18,219 nucleotides of DNA from Phycisphaerae bacterium (GTDB taxonomy: Bacteria > Planctomycetota > Phycisphaerae > Phycisphaerales > SM1A02), in NCBI GenBank assembly GCA_018663565.1, contig JABJQE010000237.1:1-18219 (forward strand), in the 5' to 3' direction. Under the pieces are notes generated by a model. It did no database searches, had not been told where the DNA came from, and was given only the letters and a program-made list of their open reading frames with translations. Made by a program: the position numbers and the translations under genes. This document shows positions 6,729 to 14,070 of this stretch, piece by piece. Every line of letters starts with the position of its first letter. The stretch's first letter is position 1.

Positions 6729-8030
6729 ATGAACCTGTGCATCAGAACACTGCCCATCATCACCATCATCGCCCTGAGCTGCCCTCTGCTCGCCAAGGAC
6801 GTGGTGTTGGTCAAGGATCCGAATAACCCCAAGATTGAATTGACTGTCAAGGACCCAGCTCTTCCCAATATAATCATTGTCTCTACTGGTGGGACCATTG
6901 CCGAAAAGGTCAGCGCTTCAGCTGGTGGCGCTGTGCCAGCCCTCTCGGGCAGCGACCTTGTGGCCGCAGTTCCATCGCTCTCCAAAATGGCCAACATCGG
7001 CACCGTGAACTTCAGCAATATCGACAGTTCACATATGACGCCTGAGATCTGGGCGAAACTCAGCCGAACCGTCGATGCAGTACTCGCCCGCGAGGATATC
7101 GCGGGCGTCGTCGTCACCCACGGCACCGACACGATGGCTGAAGGCGCGTGGTTTCTCGATGTCACACTCAAGAGTGATAAACCGGTGATCTTTACCGGTG
7201 CCATGCGCAACGCTTCGGAAACAGCACCAGACGGACCCGGCAACCTCAAGGGTGCTGTTGCACAGGCGATTTCGCCGAACGCTCAGAATTGGGGGGTCAC
7301 GGTCACACTGAACCAGTACATCAACTCGGCTCGGTGGGTGTTGAAGACGCAGACCACGAACATGCAGACTTTTCAGTCCTTCGAAAAGGGCTATCTTGGC
7401 TACATCGTTGGGAATACCCATGTCAACCGCTTCAATGACAGGCTGTATCGCACTCGCATCTCGCTAAAAGACCCGCTTCCATACGTGCCGCTCATCACAA
7501 TGTTCGCAGGTGATGACGGACGGTTCGTGCGAGATGCGGTTGATTCCGGTGCCAAAGGCATTGTCTATATCGCCGTCGGTGCCGGAAACGTCAACCCAAC
7601 GACCTTCGAGGCCATCAAGTATGCCATGTCCAAGCAGATCCCCGTAGTCATATGCAGTCGAGTCTTTGAAGGCGCTGTTGAGCCGGCCTACGGCGATGTT
7701 GGCGGCGGCGCGGATCTTCTCAAGCACGGCTGCATCCTCTCGCCGGGGCTGGATGGCTTCAAGGCGAGAATCCTGCTCATGGTGGCTCTCGCCCGTTATG
7801 GCAATAATTTGGGTGTGATCAATAAATGCTTCGACCAAGAACAATCCCACCGTCTCAGAGGCTTGTCAAGTCCTCCCGCCGTTGAGAAAGCCACCCAGGA
7901 AAAATCCAGTCGCAACCTGGCAAATGATCCCAGCGATGTGGCTGACTTGCCTCTGATCTCTTCGCACGTCTGTGTCACGAGTGATGCCCACCCTGAGATC
8001 GATACTGTTCCATGGTGTCTACATCCATGA
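6729..8030 (+). CDS. Exported type II L-asparaginase with unusual C-terminal tail
   Basis: This should hydrolyse L-asparagine to aspartate and ammonia, most likely in the periplasm. I place the start at the ATG at 6729, with GGAG eight bases upstream, giving 433 residues and a signal peptide (MNLCIRT, a hydrophobic run at 8-21, cleavage near 22). Both family signatures are present: VSTGGTIAEK (51-60, nucleophile Thr in TGGT) and VTHGTDTMAEG (129-139, second Thr and Asp). Glutaminase side activity is possible. The normal fold ends near residue 368, after KARILLMVALARYG and a short helix. The remaining 65 residues look unlike the family and overlap the opposite mocA gene by 56 bases. It feeds aspartate to AspT/AsdA, with which it forms an operon. 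Confidence 0.92.
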   Translation: MNLCIRTLPIITIIALSCPLLAKDVVLVKDPNNPKIELTVKDPALPNIIIVSTGGTIAEKVSASAGGAVPALSGSDLVAAVPSLSKMANIGTVNFSNIDSSHMTPEIWAKLSRTVDAVLAREDIAGVVVTHGTDTMAEGAWFLDVTLKSDKPVIFTGAMRNASETAPDGPGNLKGAVAQAISPNAQNWGVTVTLNQYINSARWVLKTQTTNMQTFQSFEKGYLGYIVGNTHVNRFNDRLYRTRISLKDPLPYVPLITMFAGDDGRFVRDAVDSGAKGIVYIAVGAGNVNPTTFEAIKYAMSKQIPVVICSRVFEGAVEPAYGDVGGGADLLKHGCILSPGLDGFKARILLMVALARYGNNLGVINKCFDQEQSHRLRGLSSPPAVEKATQEKSSRNLANDPSDVADLPLISSHVCVTSDAHPEIDTVPWCLHP

Positions 8031-8589
8031 TCATGGTGGGGTCGTCAACGGCGATTCGGTGGTAGCAGTCTGGATGTGACTGCCAGAAGCCCCGCAGCCC
8101 ATCGCGGCCATCGAATGTCAGGATTCGTGCATGCAGCGTGTGTGGAACGAGTACGGGGTGGCCCCCGCGATCACCATGATGAGGAATGATTGCCTGATCC
8201 GGATGGGTCACGGAGTTATCAACGACCTTCTGAATAGTGGCGGCGAGAACGCCGGGATGATCGGCGGGATGGAGCAGCACCGAGGCTTCGCTTTGATGTG
8301 ATGCGATCGCCTGTAAGCCACCGCGAATTGATTCAAACATTGGCGCATCGGCGTCTCCCTGCACCAAGGTGTATTCGCGATCTCCCAGTGCCGTGGTGAT
8401 GGCCTCGGCATCATGATCGAGCACAACAAACATACTGCTGCAGAATGGCGCCAACAGATCGAATGAGGTTTCAATGATCGTCCTCGCACTTCCGGGGGAG
8501 GGCCACGGGAGCAATTGTTTGGTCTGCTCGCCCATGCGTTTACTGCGGCCAGCAGCCAACAGGAGGCCGACGAGGTAAGGCAGGCTCAC
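7975..8589 (-). CDS. mocA: MocA/MobA-like molybdenum cofactor nucleotidyltransferase
   Basis: The 204-residue protein is an NTP_transf_3 family nucleotidyltransferase. LLLAAGRSKRMG (9-20) is the Gly-rich nucleotide-binding loop, followed by K-Q-LLPW. LLHPADHPGV is the metal-binding D-x-P segment, and the family's closing D-[IV]-DT motif appears as DVDTMEQY. MocA makes the cytosine dinucleotide form of Mo cofactor; MobA makes the guanine form. The fusion-free neighbour XdhC favours a MocA-type role for xanthine oxidase-family enzymes, though the base specificity cannot be read with certainty. The start is a GTG sharing a GTGA overlap with the xdhC stop, so the pair is translationally coupled. 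Its 3' end overlaps the asparaginase tail on the other strand. Confidence 0.85.
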   Translation of the reverse strand: MSLPYLVGLLLAAGRSKRMGEQTKQLLPWPSPGSARTIIETSFDLLAPFCSSMFVVLDHDAEAITTALGDREYTLVQGDADAPMFESIRGGLQAIASHQSEASVLLHPADHPGVLAATIQKVVDNSVTHPDQAIIPHHGDRGGHPVLVPHTLHARILTFDGRDGLRGFWQSHPDCYHRIAVDDPTMIMDVDTMEQYRSQGGHHS

Positions 8590-9524
8590 TGCGGAGAGTC
8601 CAGGTGCGGCCCATCAACGGTGACCCACCCCCGCTGCTCACGAACCTGCACGAGTTGCGCAGCAATGGACAGCGAGATTTCTTCGCCAGTGACCGAACCG
8701 ATATCCACGCCAATGGGCGCGTGTACGGCATCGAGGGCCGATTCGCTTACGCCGCGTTCCATCAGTTCTCGCCGCACGAGAAGCACCTTGCGTTTGCTGC
8801 CGATCATGCCGACGTATCGAGCGCCGCGATCGATGACGCCGGCGAGTGCCTGCGCATCGTGGCGATGACCGCGCGTGACGATGACGCAGTAGGTTTCAGT
8901 ATCGATCACGGCATCTGCGAGCGACTCGGCCATCTCGCCGGACACCGTATGACATCCATCAGGCGCGTATCTCTCCAGCAGGTCAGCCCGATCGTCATAC
9001 AGGACGGTCTCGAAGTCGAGCCGCAATCCGTGCCGAGCCACCGCCTGCCCGATATGGCCGCCACCGGCAATGAGCAGGCGGGGGCGCGGCGGAATGTGCA
9101 GGTCATAGTGCGCATGGCCACCTTCGGTCTGCACGAAGATCGGAAGCCGTGTTTCGATACGATCGCGGACGCCCTGCTCGATAGCGACGAGTTCGTCTGC
9201 CTCGGGCAGCGTTCCGATCGCCACATGGAGCGTACCGCCGCAAATCAAACCATCGTCCCATCCATAATCATGATCAAGTATGAAGTCGTGCACGCCGGTC
9301 GTATCGGAGAGCAGCATGGCCGTGGCCCGCCGGGTCAATTCGGCCTCGACGCACCCACCGCCGATCGTGCCGAAGGTGGCTCCGGTTTGGTCGACGAGCA
9401 TCATCGCGCCGGCCGGTTGCGGAGTCGATCCGCGGGCCCCCACCACAAGGCAGGCTCGCATGGGACCACCTTGGGCTCGCATGGCGACCGCCCGCGACAA
9501 GACATCAGCAAATGGGCCGTTCAC
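8586..9524 (-). CDS. xdhC: XdhC/CoxI family molybdenum hydroxylase maturation factor
   Basis: This cytoplasmic protein is thought to bind Mo cofactor, oversee its sulfuration and deliver it to xanthine oxidase-family apoenzymes. The XdhC_CoxI N-terminal domain shows GSTPQPAGAMM, GTIGGGCVEAE and the conserved CGG of LICGGT. The C-terminal Rossmann domain shows LLIAGGGHIGQAVA, YVGMIGSKRK and the closing HAPIGVDIGSVTGEEIS. I start it at a GTG (9524), ten bases after AGGAG at 9539-9535, giving 312 residues. The open frame continues upstream to 9677, but those codons overlap the divergent gcdH gene and look non-coding. It is coupled to mocA. The client enzyme genes are absent here. Confidence 0.9.
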   Translation of the reverse strand: MNGPFADVLSRAVAMRAQGGPMRACLVVGARGSTPQPAGAMMLVDQTGATFGTIGGGCVEAELTRRATAMLLSDTTGVHDFILDHDYGWDDGLICGGTLHVAIGTLPEADELVAIEQGVRDRIETRLPIFVQTEGGHAHYDLHIPPRPRLLIAGGGHIGQAVARHGLRLDFETVLYDDRADLLERYAPDGCHTVSGEMAESLADAVIDTETYCVIVTRGHRHDAQALAGVIDRGARYVGMIGSKRKVLLVRRELMERGVSESALDAVHAPIGVDIGSVTGEEISLSIAAQLVQVREQRGWVTVDGPHLDSPQ

Positions 9525-9534
9525 GTTCGAAGTA

Positions 9535-9539
9535 CTCCT
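9535..9539 (-). promoter_or_regulatory. Ribosome binding site deciding the GTG start of xdhC
   Basis: AGGAG on the minus strand sits ten bases before GTG at 9524. No ATG-initiated reading of this frame has a comparable site without running into the divergent gcdH coding region, so this favours the GTG start. Confidence 0.55.
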
Positions 9540-9564
9540 GCAATAACGCGACTGAGAAAGCCTA

Positions 9565-9599
9565 CTGCCACGGCAGAGGGCTGTATTATGACACACAGC
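9565..9599 (+). promoter_or_regulatory. Candidate gcdH promoter with flanking palindromes
   Basis: TATTAT at 9584-9589 matches a -10 box at five of six positions and lies 50 bases before the gcdH ATG. The expected -35 zone instead carries the dyad CTGCC-AC-GGCAG (9565-9576). A second dyad, GCTGT (9580-9584) with ACAGC (9595-9599), brackets the -10. This arrangement suggests a regulated promoter in the divergent xdhC-gcdH gap. No regulator gene is in view. Confidence 0.35.
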
Positions 9600-9639
9600 T
9601 CCCATTTGGTGAAGACCCCACACACGAGGCAATCCCCTA

Positions 9640-10821
9640 ATGACCACTGCACCTCCCGTCGAAGCACCTGATGCCATGGACTTCTACTGCATTCGCGGTC
9701 TGCTCGATGAAGATGAGCAGGCCGTTCAGGACGCCGTCGCCCGCTTCGTCGATGACCGTGTCATTCCAGTGGTTGCCGATGCATTCGAAGAAGGACGCTT
9801 TCCGAAGGAACTCGTCCCGGAAATCGTCGAAATGGGCCTGCTTGGCTGCAATATTAACGGCTACGGCTGCGGGGGTCTAAGCCATGTCTGCTACGGCCTG
9901 ATCAGCCAGGAACTCGAACGCGGCGATGCTGGTATTCGCAGTTTCGTCTCCGTGCAGGGGAGCCTCTGCATGTATCCGATCTACACCTATGGCAGCGAGG
10001 AGCAGAAGCAGCGGTGGTTGCCCGCGATGGCGCGGGGCGAGGCGATCGGCTGTTTCGGACTGACCGAGGCTGGTGGTGGATCCGACCCTGGCGCGATGAC
10101 GACGACGGCCAAGCGAGACGGAGACGACTGGATTCTCAATGGCTCCAAAATGTGGATTACCAACGGAACGATCGCTGATGTTGCGATTGTGTGGGCGACG
10201 ACCGACGAGGGCATCCGTGGGTTCCTCGTCGAGAAGGAAATGAAGGGCTACAGCACCCGTGACATCGAGCATAAGTTTTCATTGCGGGCATCGATCACGA
10301 GCGAATTGTTCTTCGACGATGTGCGTGTACCGGCCTCCAACATGTTCCCTGAGATCCGAGGGCTCCGCGGACCGTTGAGCTGCCTGACGCAGGCCCGCTA
10401 CGGCATTGCCTGGGGTGTGCTCGGCGCCGCTCAGGCCTGTTTCAAGGAAGTGCTCGAGTACGCCAAGGTGCGTGAACTCTTCGGCCGGCCCCTCTCGCAC
10501 ACACAGACGATCCAACTTCGTCTGGCCGACATGGCCCGTCGTATCACGACCGGGCAACTGCTCGCCCTACAACTCGGTCGAATGAAGGATGCGGGAACGA
10601 TGCACCACAGCCAGGTTTCGATGGCCAAGTGGAACAACACCAGACTCGCCCTCGATATCGCCCGCGATGCGAGGGACATGCTCGGCGCCAGCGGCATCAG
10701 CGTTGAGTTCTGTCCGATCCGGCACATGCTCAACCTTGAGAGTGTGATCACCTATGAAGGAACCGAGACGGTGCATGAGTTGGTAGTCGGACGGGAGTTG
10801 ACTGGACACGCTGCATTCTGA
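9640..10821 (+). CDS. gcdH: Glutaryl-CoA dehydrogenase (predicted decarboxylating)
   Basis: The 393-residue FAD enzyme should oxidise glutaryl-CoA and decarboxylate the intermediate to crotonyl-CoA, passing electrons to ETF. It is close to the glutaryl-CoA branch of acyl-CoA dehydrogenases throughout, for example CFGLTE (138-143), WITN (172-175), FSLRAS (213-218), RYGIAWGVLGA (253-263), and RDMLG with TYEGT (371-375). The catalytic base is E373. Residues equivalent to human E87, R94, S95 and Y369 are all kept as E93, R100, S101 and Y372, which fits a decarboxylating enzyme. GAGG ten bases upstream supports the start. It faces the benzoyl-CoA reductase operon tail to tail with a 19-base gap, and glutaryl-CoA is the product of that pathway's beta-oxidation stage. 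Confidence 0.93.
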   Translation: MTTAPPVEAPDAMDFYCIRGLLDEDEQAVQDAVARFVDDRVIPVVADAFEEGRFPKELVPEIVEMGLLGCNINGYGCGGLSHVCYGLISQELERGDAGIRSFVSVQGSLCMYPIYTYGSEEQKQRWLPAMARGEAIGCFGLTEAGGGSDPGAMTTTAKRDGDDWILNGSKMWITNGTIADVAIVWATTDEGIRGFLVEKEMKGYSTRDIEHKFSLRASITSELFFDDVRVPASNMFPEIRGLRGPLSCLTQARYGIAWGVLGAAQACFKEVLEYAKVRELFGRPLSHTQTIQLRLADMARRITTGQLLALQLGRMKDAGTMHHSQVSMAKWNNTRLALDIARDARDMLGASGISVEFCPIRHMLNLESVITYEGTETVHELVVGRELTGHAAF

Positions 10822-10840
10822 CGCCTCCTCAGTCTCTCGG

Positions 10841-11110
10841 CTATTCCCTTCTCGTGTAGATCATCACGTAGCCTTGGCATCCGGCAACCGCGCAGGTCTT
10901 GCAATCCTCGCCAAAGTCAGAATCTTCGAGTTTCTTGGCGAGTACTTCGAAGCCGAGAGACTCGTACAACTCGACTGCTTCCTTGGCGCGGCTTGGATCG
11001 GCCAGTTGGCGACGTTGCCAGCCCTCGGCAATGAGCGCGGGGTCGTCCTTGACAGAGAAGGAATCTCCGTCACCTTCCCCGCAGCCGCCAATGGTCAGAT
11101 CGACTCCCAT
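10841..11110 (-). CDS. Small Cys-containing protein at the end of the benzoyl-CoA reductase operon
   Basis: I do not recognise this 89-residue protein. It starts MGVDLTIGGCGEGDGDSF and ends with CKTCAVAGCQGYVMIYTRRE. Between them is a charged, helical-looking middle (PSRAKEAVELYESLGFEV) followed by VLAKKLED, which resembles a small alpha/beta fold. The late Cys triplet (C-x2-C-x4-C) plus one Cys near residue 10 could hold a metal or an Fe-S cluster, but it lacks a ferredoxin pattern. Its ATG shares one base with the TGA of the preceding activase gene (TGATG), so it is translationally coupled and very likely belongs to the operon. It occupies the place where related operons often carry a ferredoxin gene. 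An electron-transfer, assembly or regulatory role is speculation. Confidence 0.7.
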   Translation of the reverse strand: MGVDLTIGGCGEGDGDSFSVKDDPALIAEGWQRRQLADPSRAKEAVELYESLGFEVLAKKLEDSDFGEDCKTCAVAGCQGYVMIYTRRE

Positions 11111-11931
11111 CAGCCAGCCGAAACAGTCGCCTGCTCTTCGGCAAGTTTTTCGAGACGACGGTGTCCGAGGATGGCTGCGCCGAGTGCCGTCGTAAACATG
11201 CACATCTCGCCTTCCGGAACGTTCACTTCGTGCTCAAGTTGTCGCGTCACCTCACCAGGTACGGTACTGAAGTGCATGATGCCACCGACAAGGGTGTATT
11301 CGGGCTCGGCCTTAACCCGTTTCATGAGCTGCACGCACCGCACAACCAGCGACTCGATGGCGCCCTGCATGATGTCAGCAGGAGGAGTGCCCAGCGACAA
11401 CTGGTTGATAACCTCGGACTCGGCGAACACGGCGCACACGCCGGAGATCTCTGCAGGATCCTTGGCGGTACTCAGTAGCGGACCGATCTCTTTGGTTTCG
11501 AATCCCATGTAGCGGGCCGTCTTCTCGAGAAATGCCCCGGTGCCAGCGGCGCACTTGTCGTTGAGACGGAAGGACTTGACTCTGCCATCCTCCTCGACAC
11601 GGATCGCCTTCATCGTCTGACCGCCGACATCGAGGATTGTTCGTGTGCCCGGGAACAACCGGATCGCACCACGAGCGCTGGCCGTCAAATCGGTCACGTG
11701 AATGTCCTTGACCACACAGCGGTGCCGACCGATGCCCGTTGAGACGGTGTAGTCGATGTCATCGATCGTGAGGCCGGCTCTTTCGATGCAGGCCTCCCAC
11801 GCGGCGGTTGATACCTTGTCGAGTTTGAATCCGGTATGCCGCGCATCGGTTGCGAGGATCTCACCCTGCTCATTCACGGCAATCGCCTTGGTATAGGTCG
11901 ACCCGATATCGATTCCGAGGGTTATGGTCAT
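11110..11931 (-). CDS. Benzoyl-CoA reductase activase subunit (ASKHA ATPase, BzdP/BzdQ- or BcrD-like), second of two
   Basis: The 273-residue protein is a BadF/BadG/BcrA/BcrD-family ATPase. It shows LGIDIGSTYTKAIAV (phosphate 1 loop, residues 5-19), DVGGQTMKAI (101-110) and LVGGI near the C-terminus. C127 in NDKCAAGTGAF and C166 in VCAVFAESEV are the ligands for the [4Fe-4S] cluster shared at the dimer interface. In this family ATP hydrolysis drives a very low-potential electron to the catalytic subunits. Where the sister activase has GGQDTKAI, this one has GGQTMKAI. Its length of about 270 matches the Bzd type; BcrA/BadF subunits are near 440. It overlaps the upstream activase by ATGA and the downstream small gene by one base. 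P versus Q assignment is not possible by eye. Confidence 0.88.
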   Translation of the reverse strand: MTITLGIDIGSTYTKAIAVNEQGEILATDARHTGFKLDKVSTAAWEACIERAGLTIDDIDYTVSTGIGRHRCVVKDIHVTDLTASARGAIRLFPGTRTILDVGGQTMKAIRVEEDGRVKSFRLNDKCAAGTGAFLEKTARYMGFETKEIGPLLSTAKDPAEISGVCAVFAESEVINQLSLGTPPADIMQGAIESLVVRCVQLMKRVKAEPEYTLVGGIMHFSTVPGEVTRQLEHEVNVPEGEMCMFTTALGAAILGHRRLEKLAEEQATVSAG

Positions 11932-12746
11932 TGTGCTGTCTCCGCAACGGCGTGTGGCTGCCGGGATGCCATGATGCGATCCATGGCGAACAGGGCCGCG
12001 CCGAGCGCGCCCATGTAATGTGAGTCGTCGCTGATATTCAGTTTCTTGCCGAGTCGCTCCTCGAGCGCCTGCACCATGGCGGTGTTCCGCGTCACGCCAC
12101 CGGTGAAGGTGATCTCATCTTGAATACCGACTCGCCGCATGAGGCCGGCGGATCGTGTCGCGATCGATTCGTGCACACCCCATAGGATGTCTTCGACCTT
12201 CTTGCCCTTTCCGAGCCATGACAGGACTTCGGACTCGGCGAAGACGGTACAGGTCGTACTGATCTTGACCGGCTTGGTGTATCGCAAGGCAGTCGGCCCG
12301 AGATCATCGAGTGTCAACTCCAATGCAGTCGCAGCGGCGCCGAGGAAACGGCCTGTGCCCGCAGCGCACTTGTCGTTCATGCAGAAATCCTCGATCTCCC
12401 CCGTCTCCCCAACCTTGATGGCCTTGGTGTCCTGGCCACCCATATCGACGACTGTTCGGGTGTTCGGGAACATGTGTACGGCTCCGCGTCCGTGACAACT
12501 GATCTCGGTCACCTGATCATTGCCGAAGGTCACGCGGTACCGGCCGTAGCCCGTTCCGATCACGTATTCAACTTCTTCGTTGGAAATGCCGGATCCCATG
12601 AGTGCCTTCTCGAAGACATTCTCGGCAGCCGCAATGACGTTCGAACCAGTGTCAATCAGCGCAGTTCCGACAAGTTCTCGATCTTCGTTGACGATGGCTG
12701 CCTTGGTTTGTGTCGACCCAACATCGACTCCTGCTGCATATGCCAT
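11928..12746 (-). CDS. Benzoyl-CoA reductase activase subunit (ASKHA ATPase, BzdP/BzdQ-like), first of two
   Basis: This 272-residue paralogue of the next gene has AGVDVGSTQTKAAIV (5-19), DMGGQDTKAI (101-110), the cluster ligands C127 (NDKCAAGTGRF) and C166 (TTCTVFAESEV), and TFTGGVTRN plus a MGALGAALFA C-terminal ATP-site segment. These are the hallmarks of CoA-specific activases such as HgdC. Two different activases in tandem beside both catalytic subunits suggest a heterodimer, as in class I benzoyl-CoA reductases, whereas 2-hydroxyacyl-CoA dehydratases use one homodimeric activator. A strong AAGGAGGA stands seven bases before the ATG, and the gap from the upstream subunit gene is three bases. 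Expected location is the cytoplasm, and the enzyme is likely very oxygen sensitive. Confidence 0.9.
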   Translation of the reverse strand: MAYAAGVDVGSTQTKAAIVNEDRELVGTALIDTGSNVIAAAENVFEKALMGSGISNEEVEYVIGTGYGRYRVTFGNDQVTEISCHGRGAVHMFPNTRTVVDMGGQDTKAIKVGETGEIEDFCMNDKCAAGTGRFLGAAATALELTLDDLGPTALRYTKPVKISTTCTVFAESEVLSWLGKGKKVEDILWGVHESIATRSAGLMRRVGIQDEITFTGGVTRNTAMVQALEERLGKKLNISDDSHYMGALGAALFAMDRIMASRQPHAVAETAQ

Positions 12747-12749
12747 GAA

Positions 12750-14060
12750 TCAGTCCTCCTTGCCGGCGATCGCGGCCTGCTGTTTGCGTGATGCCAGACC
12801 CTCGAAGAACGCGTCGATCCGGTTCTTCATCTGCGCTTCCGAGATCTCCCGCGAATCCATCATGTCGGATTCGACGAAGAGGCTCGGGATATCCTTCTTC
12901 GAGGCAAAGTAGCTGCGGCTGTCCGCCAAGCCGGTGGAAACCGTGCGGCAACTCTTGATCGGGTGATAGACGATTCCATCCACAGAGTAGTCATCAACCA
13001 TGTCGACCAGCATCTGGGACTGGTGGAACATGCTGTCCATCGCATCGCGAACGCTGATGAGCGTGCCCTCAGCGAAACTCTCAAGCGGCTTGTCGAGGTC
13101 GTACTCGAAGCCGAGGTTGCTTCCACCTGAGGCGAACCAGAGGTAGGTCGAGTTGATGAACGATCCACCCCACTCACTGAACAGTTCGTTGAATCTTCTG
13201 AAGATCGGATAACACGGCACGCCGATGAAAACAAGCCGATAGATTTCTTCGGCCAAGGCGCCGATCCCATTCGCCGCCTTATATTCCATTTCCTCGACGA
13301 GGTCGTTGAAATAGTCAGCACCCTCCTTGGTGCCTCGGAATCCGTTGGCGACGCCGAGGAAGATGGTGCCATCGGTGAGCGCATTGAACGGAGCAGGCGT
13401 AGCTTTGTTCGCCTCGATGACCCGCTTCCATCCCACACTCATGGAGTTGGCATGGCCGAGGATCTCGCGGAACTTGTCGATGTCGAACTTCTTGCCAGTG
13501 ACCTGCTCGCACAGGGCGATGAGTTCCTTGGTTTGCTTCTGTACATAACGACGGTCATTCTCGAAGTCCTGATCTCCGGGCCATGTCTGGGTGCCTGCCT
13601 CCCGGGTTCCTGGAACATCTAGGGTGAACATCGGGCATCCATGCATCCGCTCCCAAATCTCGGCCCACTTCACATAGGTGTTGCAGGCATTTGTCAGCAC
13701 GGCGATGGTCGGCTTTGGTATTCGGCCCATCGGATGCTCGCCACCACGGAGTTGCACGCTCACATCGGCCTTCACGTAGCCACAGATGTCTGGCGAGTAA
13801 CCGTAGTCCTCGGCCTCACTCAGGAAGTCGCCTGCGACGCGGCGAACGGCCGTCTGAAGCGAGTTGATCTCAGGGAAGACGACCGGCAAGTCGAAGGTCT
13901 TAAGAATCTCGTTCATGCTTCCCATGACGAAGACGTAGGCGGACTGCTCACCTTTTTCCGCTGTCTGGCCGAGTTCCGCAAACCAGTCCCGGAACAACTG
14001 GGCGCCATCACGATTGCCACGTCCGACAATTTCATTCTTGGTTGCTGCTTCAATAGTCAT
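12750..14060 (-). CDS. bzdO: Benzoyl-CoA reductase catalytic subunit (BzdO/BcrB-like)
   Basis: The 436-residue protein belongs to the HgdB/FldC/BcrB family of [4Fe-4S] subunits. Features kept from BcrB/BzdO include NEILKTFDLPVVFPEIN near the start, DICGYVKAD with C93, LTNACNTYVKW with C126, GTKEGADYF, and HPIKSCRTVS with C371 near the end. These three Cys are the expected cluster ligands. With the BzdN-like partner it should form the dearomatising site, where two electrons driven by ATP reduce benzoyl-CoA to cyclohexa-1,5-diene-1-carbonyl-CoA. I use the ATG at 14060, ten bases after AGGAG, rather than the TTG at 14087, which overlaps the previous gene. A 2-hydroxyacyl-CoA dehydratase role is the main alternative. 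Confidence 0.85.
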   Translation of the reverse strand: MTIEAATKNEIVGRGNRDGAQLFRDWFAELGQTAEKGEQSAYVFVMGSMNEILKTFDLPVVFPEINSLQTAVRRVAGDFLSEAEDYGYSPDICGYVKADVSVQLRGGEHPMGRIPKPTIAVLTNACNTYVKWAEIWERMHGCPMFTLDVPGTREAGTQTWPGDQDFENDRRYVQKQTKELIALCEQVTGKKFDIDKFREILGHANSMSVGWKRVIEANKATPAPFNALTDGTIFLGVANGFRGTKEGADYFNDLVEEMEYKAANGIGALAEEIYRLVFIGVPCYPIFRRFNELFSEWGGSFINSTYLWFASGGSNLGFEYDLDKPLESFAEGTLISVRDAMDSMFHQSQMLVDMVDDYSVDGIVYHPIKSCRTVSTGLADSRSYFASKKDIPSLFVESDMMDSREISEAQMKNRIDAFFEGLASRKQQAAIAGKED

Positions 14061-14070
14061 GTGATTTCTG

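Noticed and set aside
6729..6800. Lipoprotein signal (Cys18) in the asparaginase
   Set aside because: The residues before Cys (I-A-L-S-C) fit the lipobox poorly; a plain signal peptide is simpler.
8604..9671. Open frame of 355 codons on the plus strand opposite xdhC
   Set aside because: xdhC has all family motifs on the other strand; the antisense translation is low-complexity and unrecognisable.
9525..9677. Longer xdhC starting at an ATG at 9677
   Set aside because: The extra 51 codons overlap the divergent gcdH start, lack XdhC similarity and leave no room for promoters; the GTG at 9524 has AGGAG.
10822..10840. Bidirectional terminator between gcdH and the benzoyl-CoA reductase operon
   Set aside because: No inverted repeat or T-run is visible in the 19-base gap or just beyond it.
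11111..11203. Longer form of the small Cys protein starting at 11203
   Set aside because: The extra part lies inside the activase gene and reads as off-frame sequence; the TGATG overlap at 11110 is the natural coupled start.
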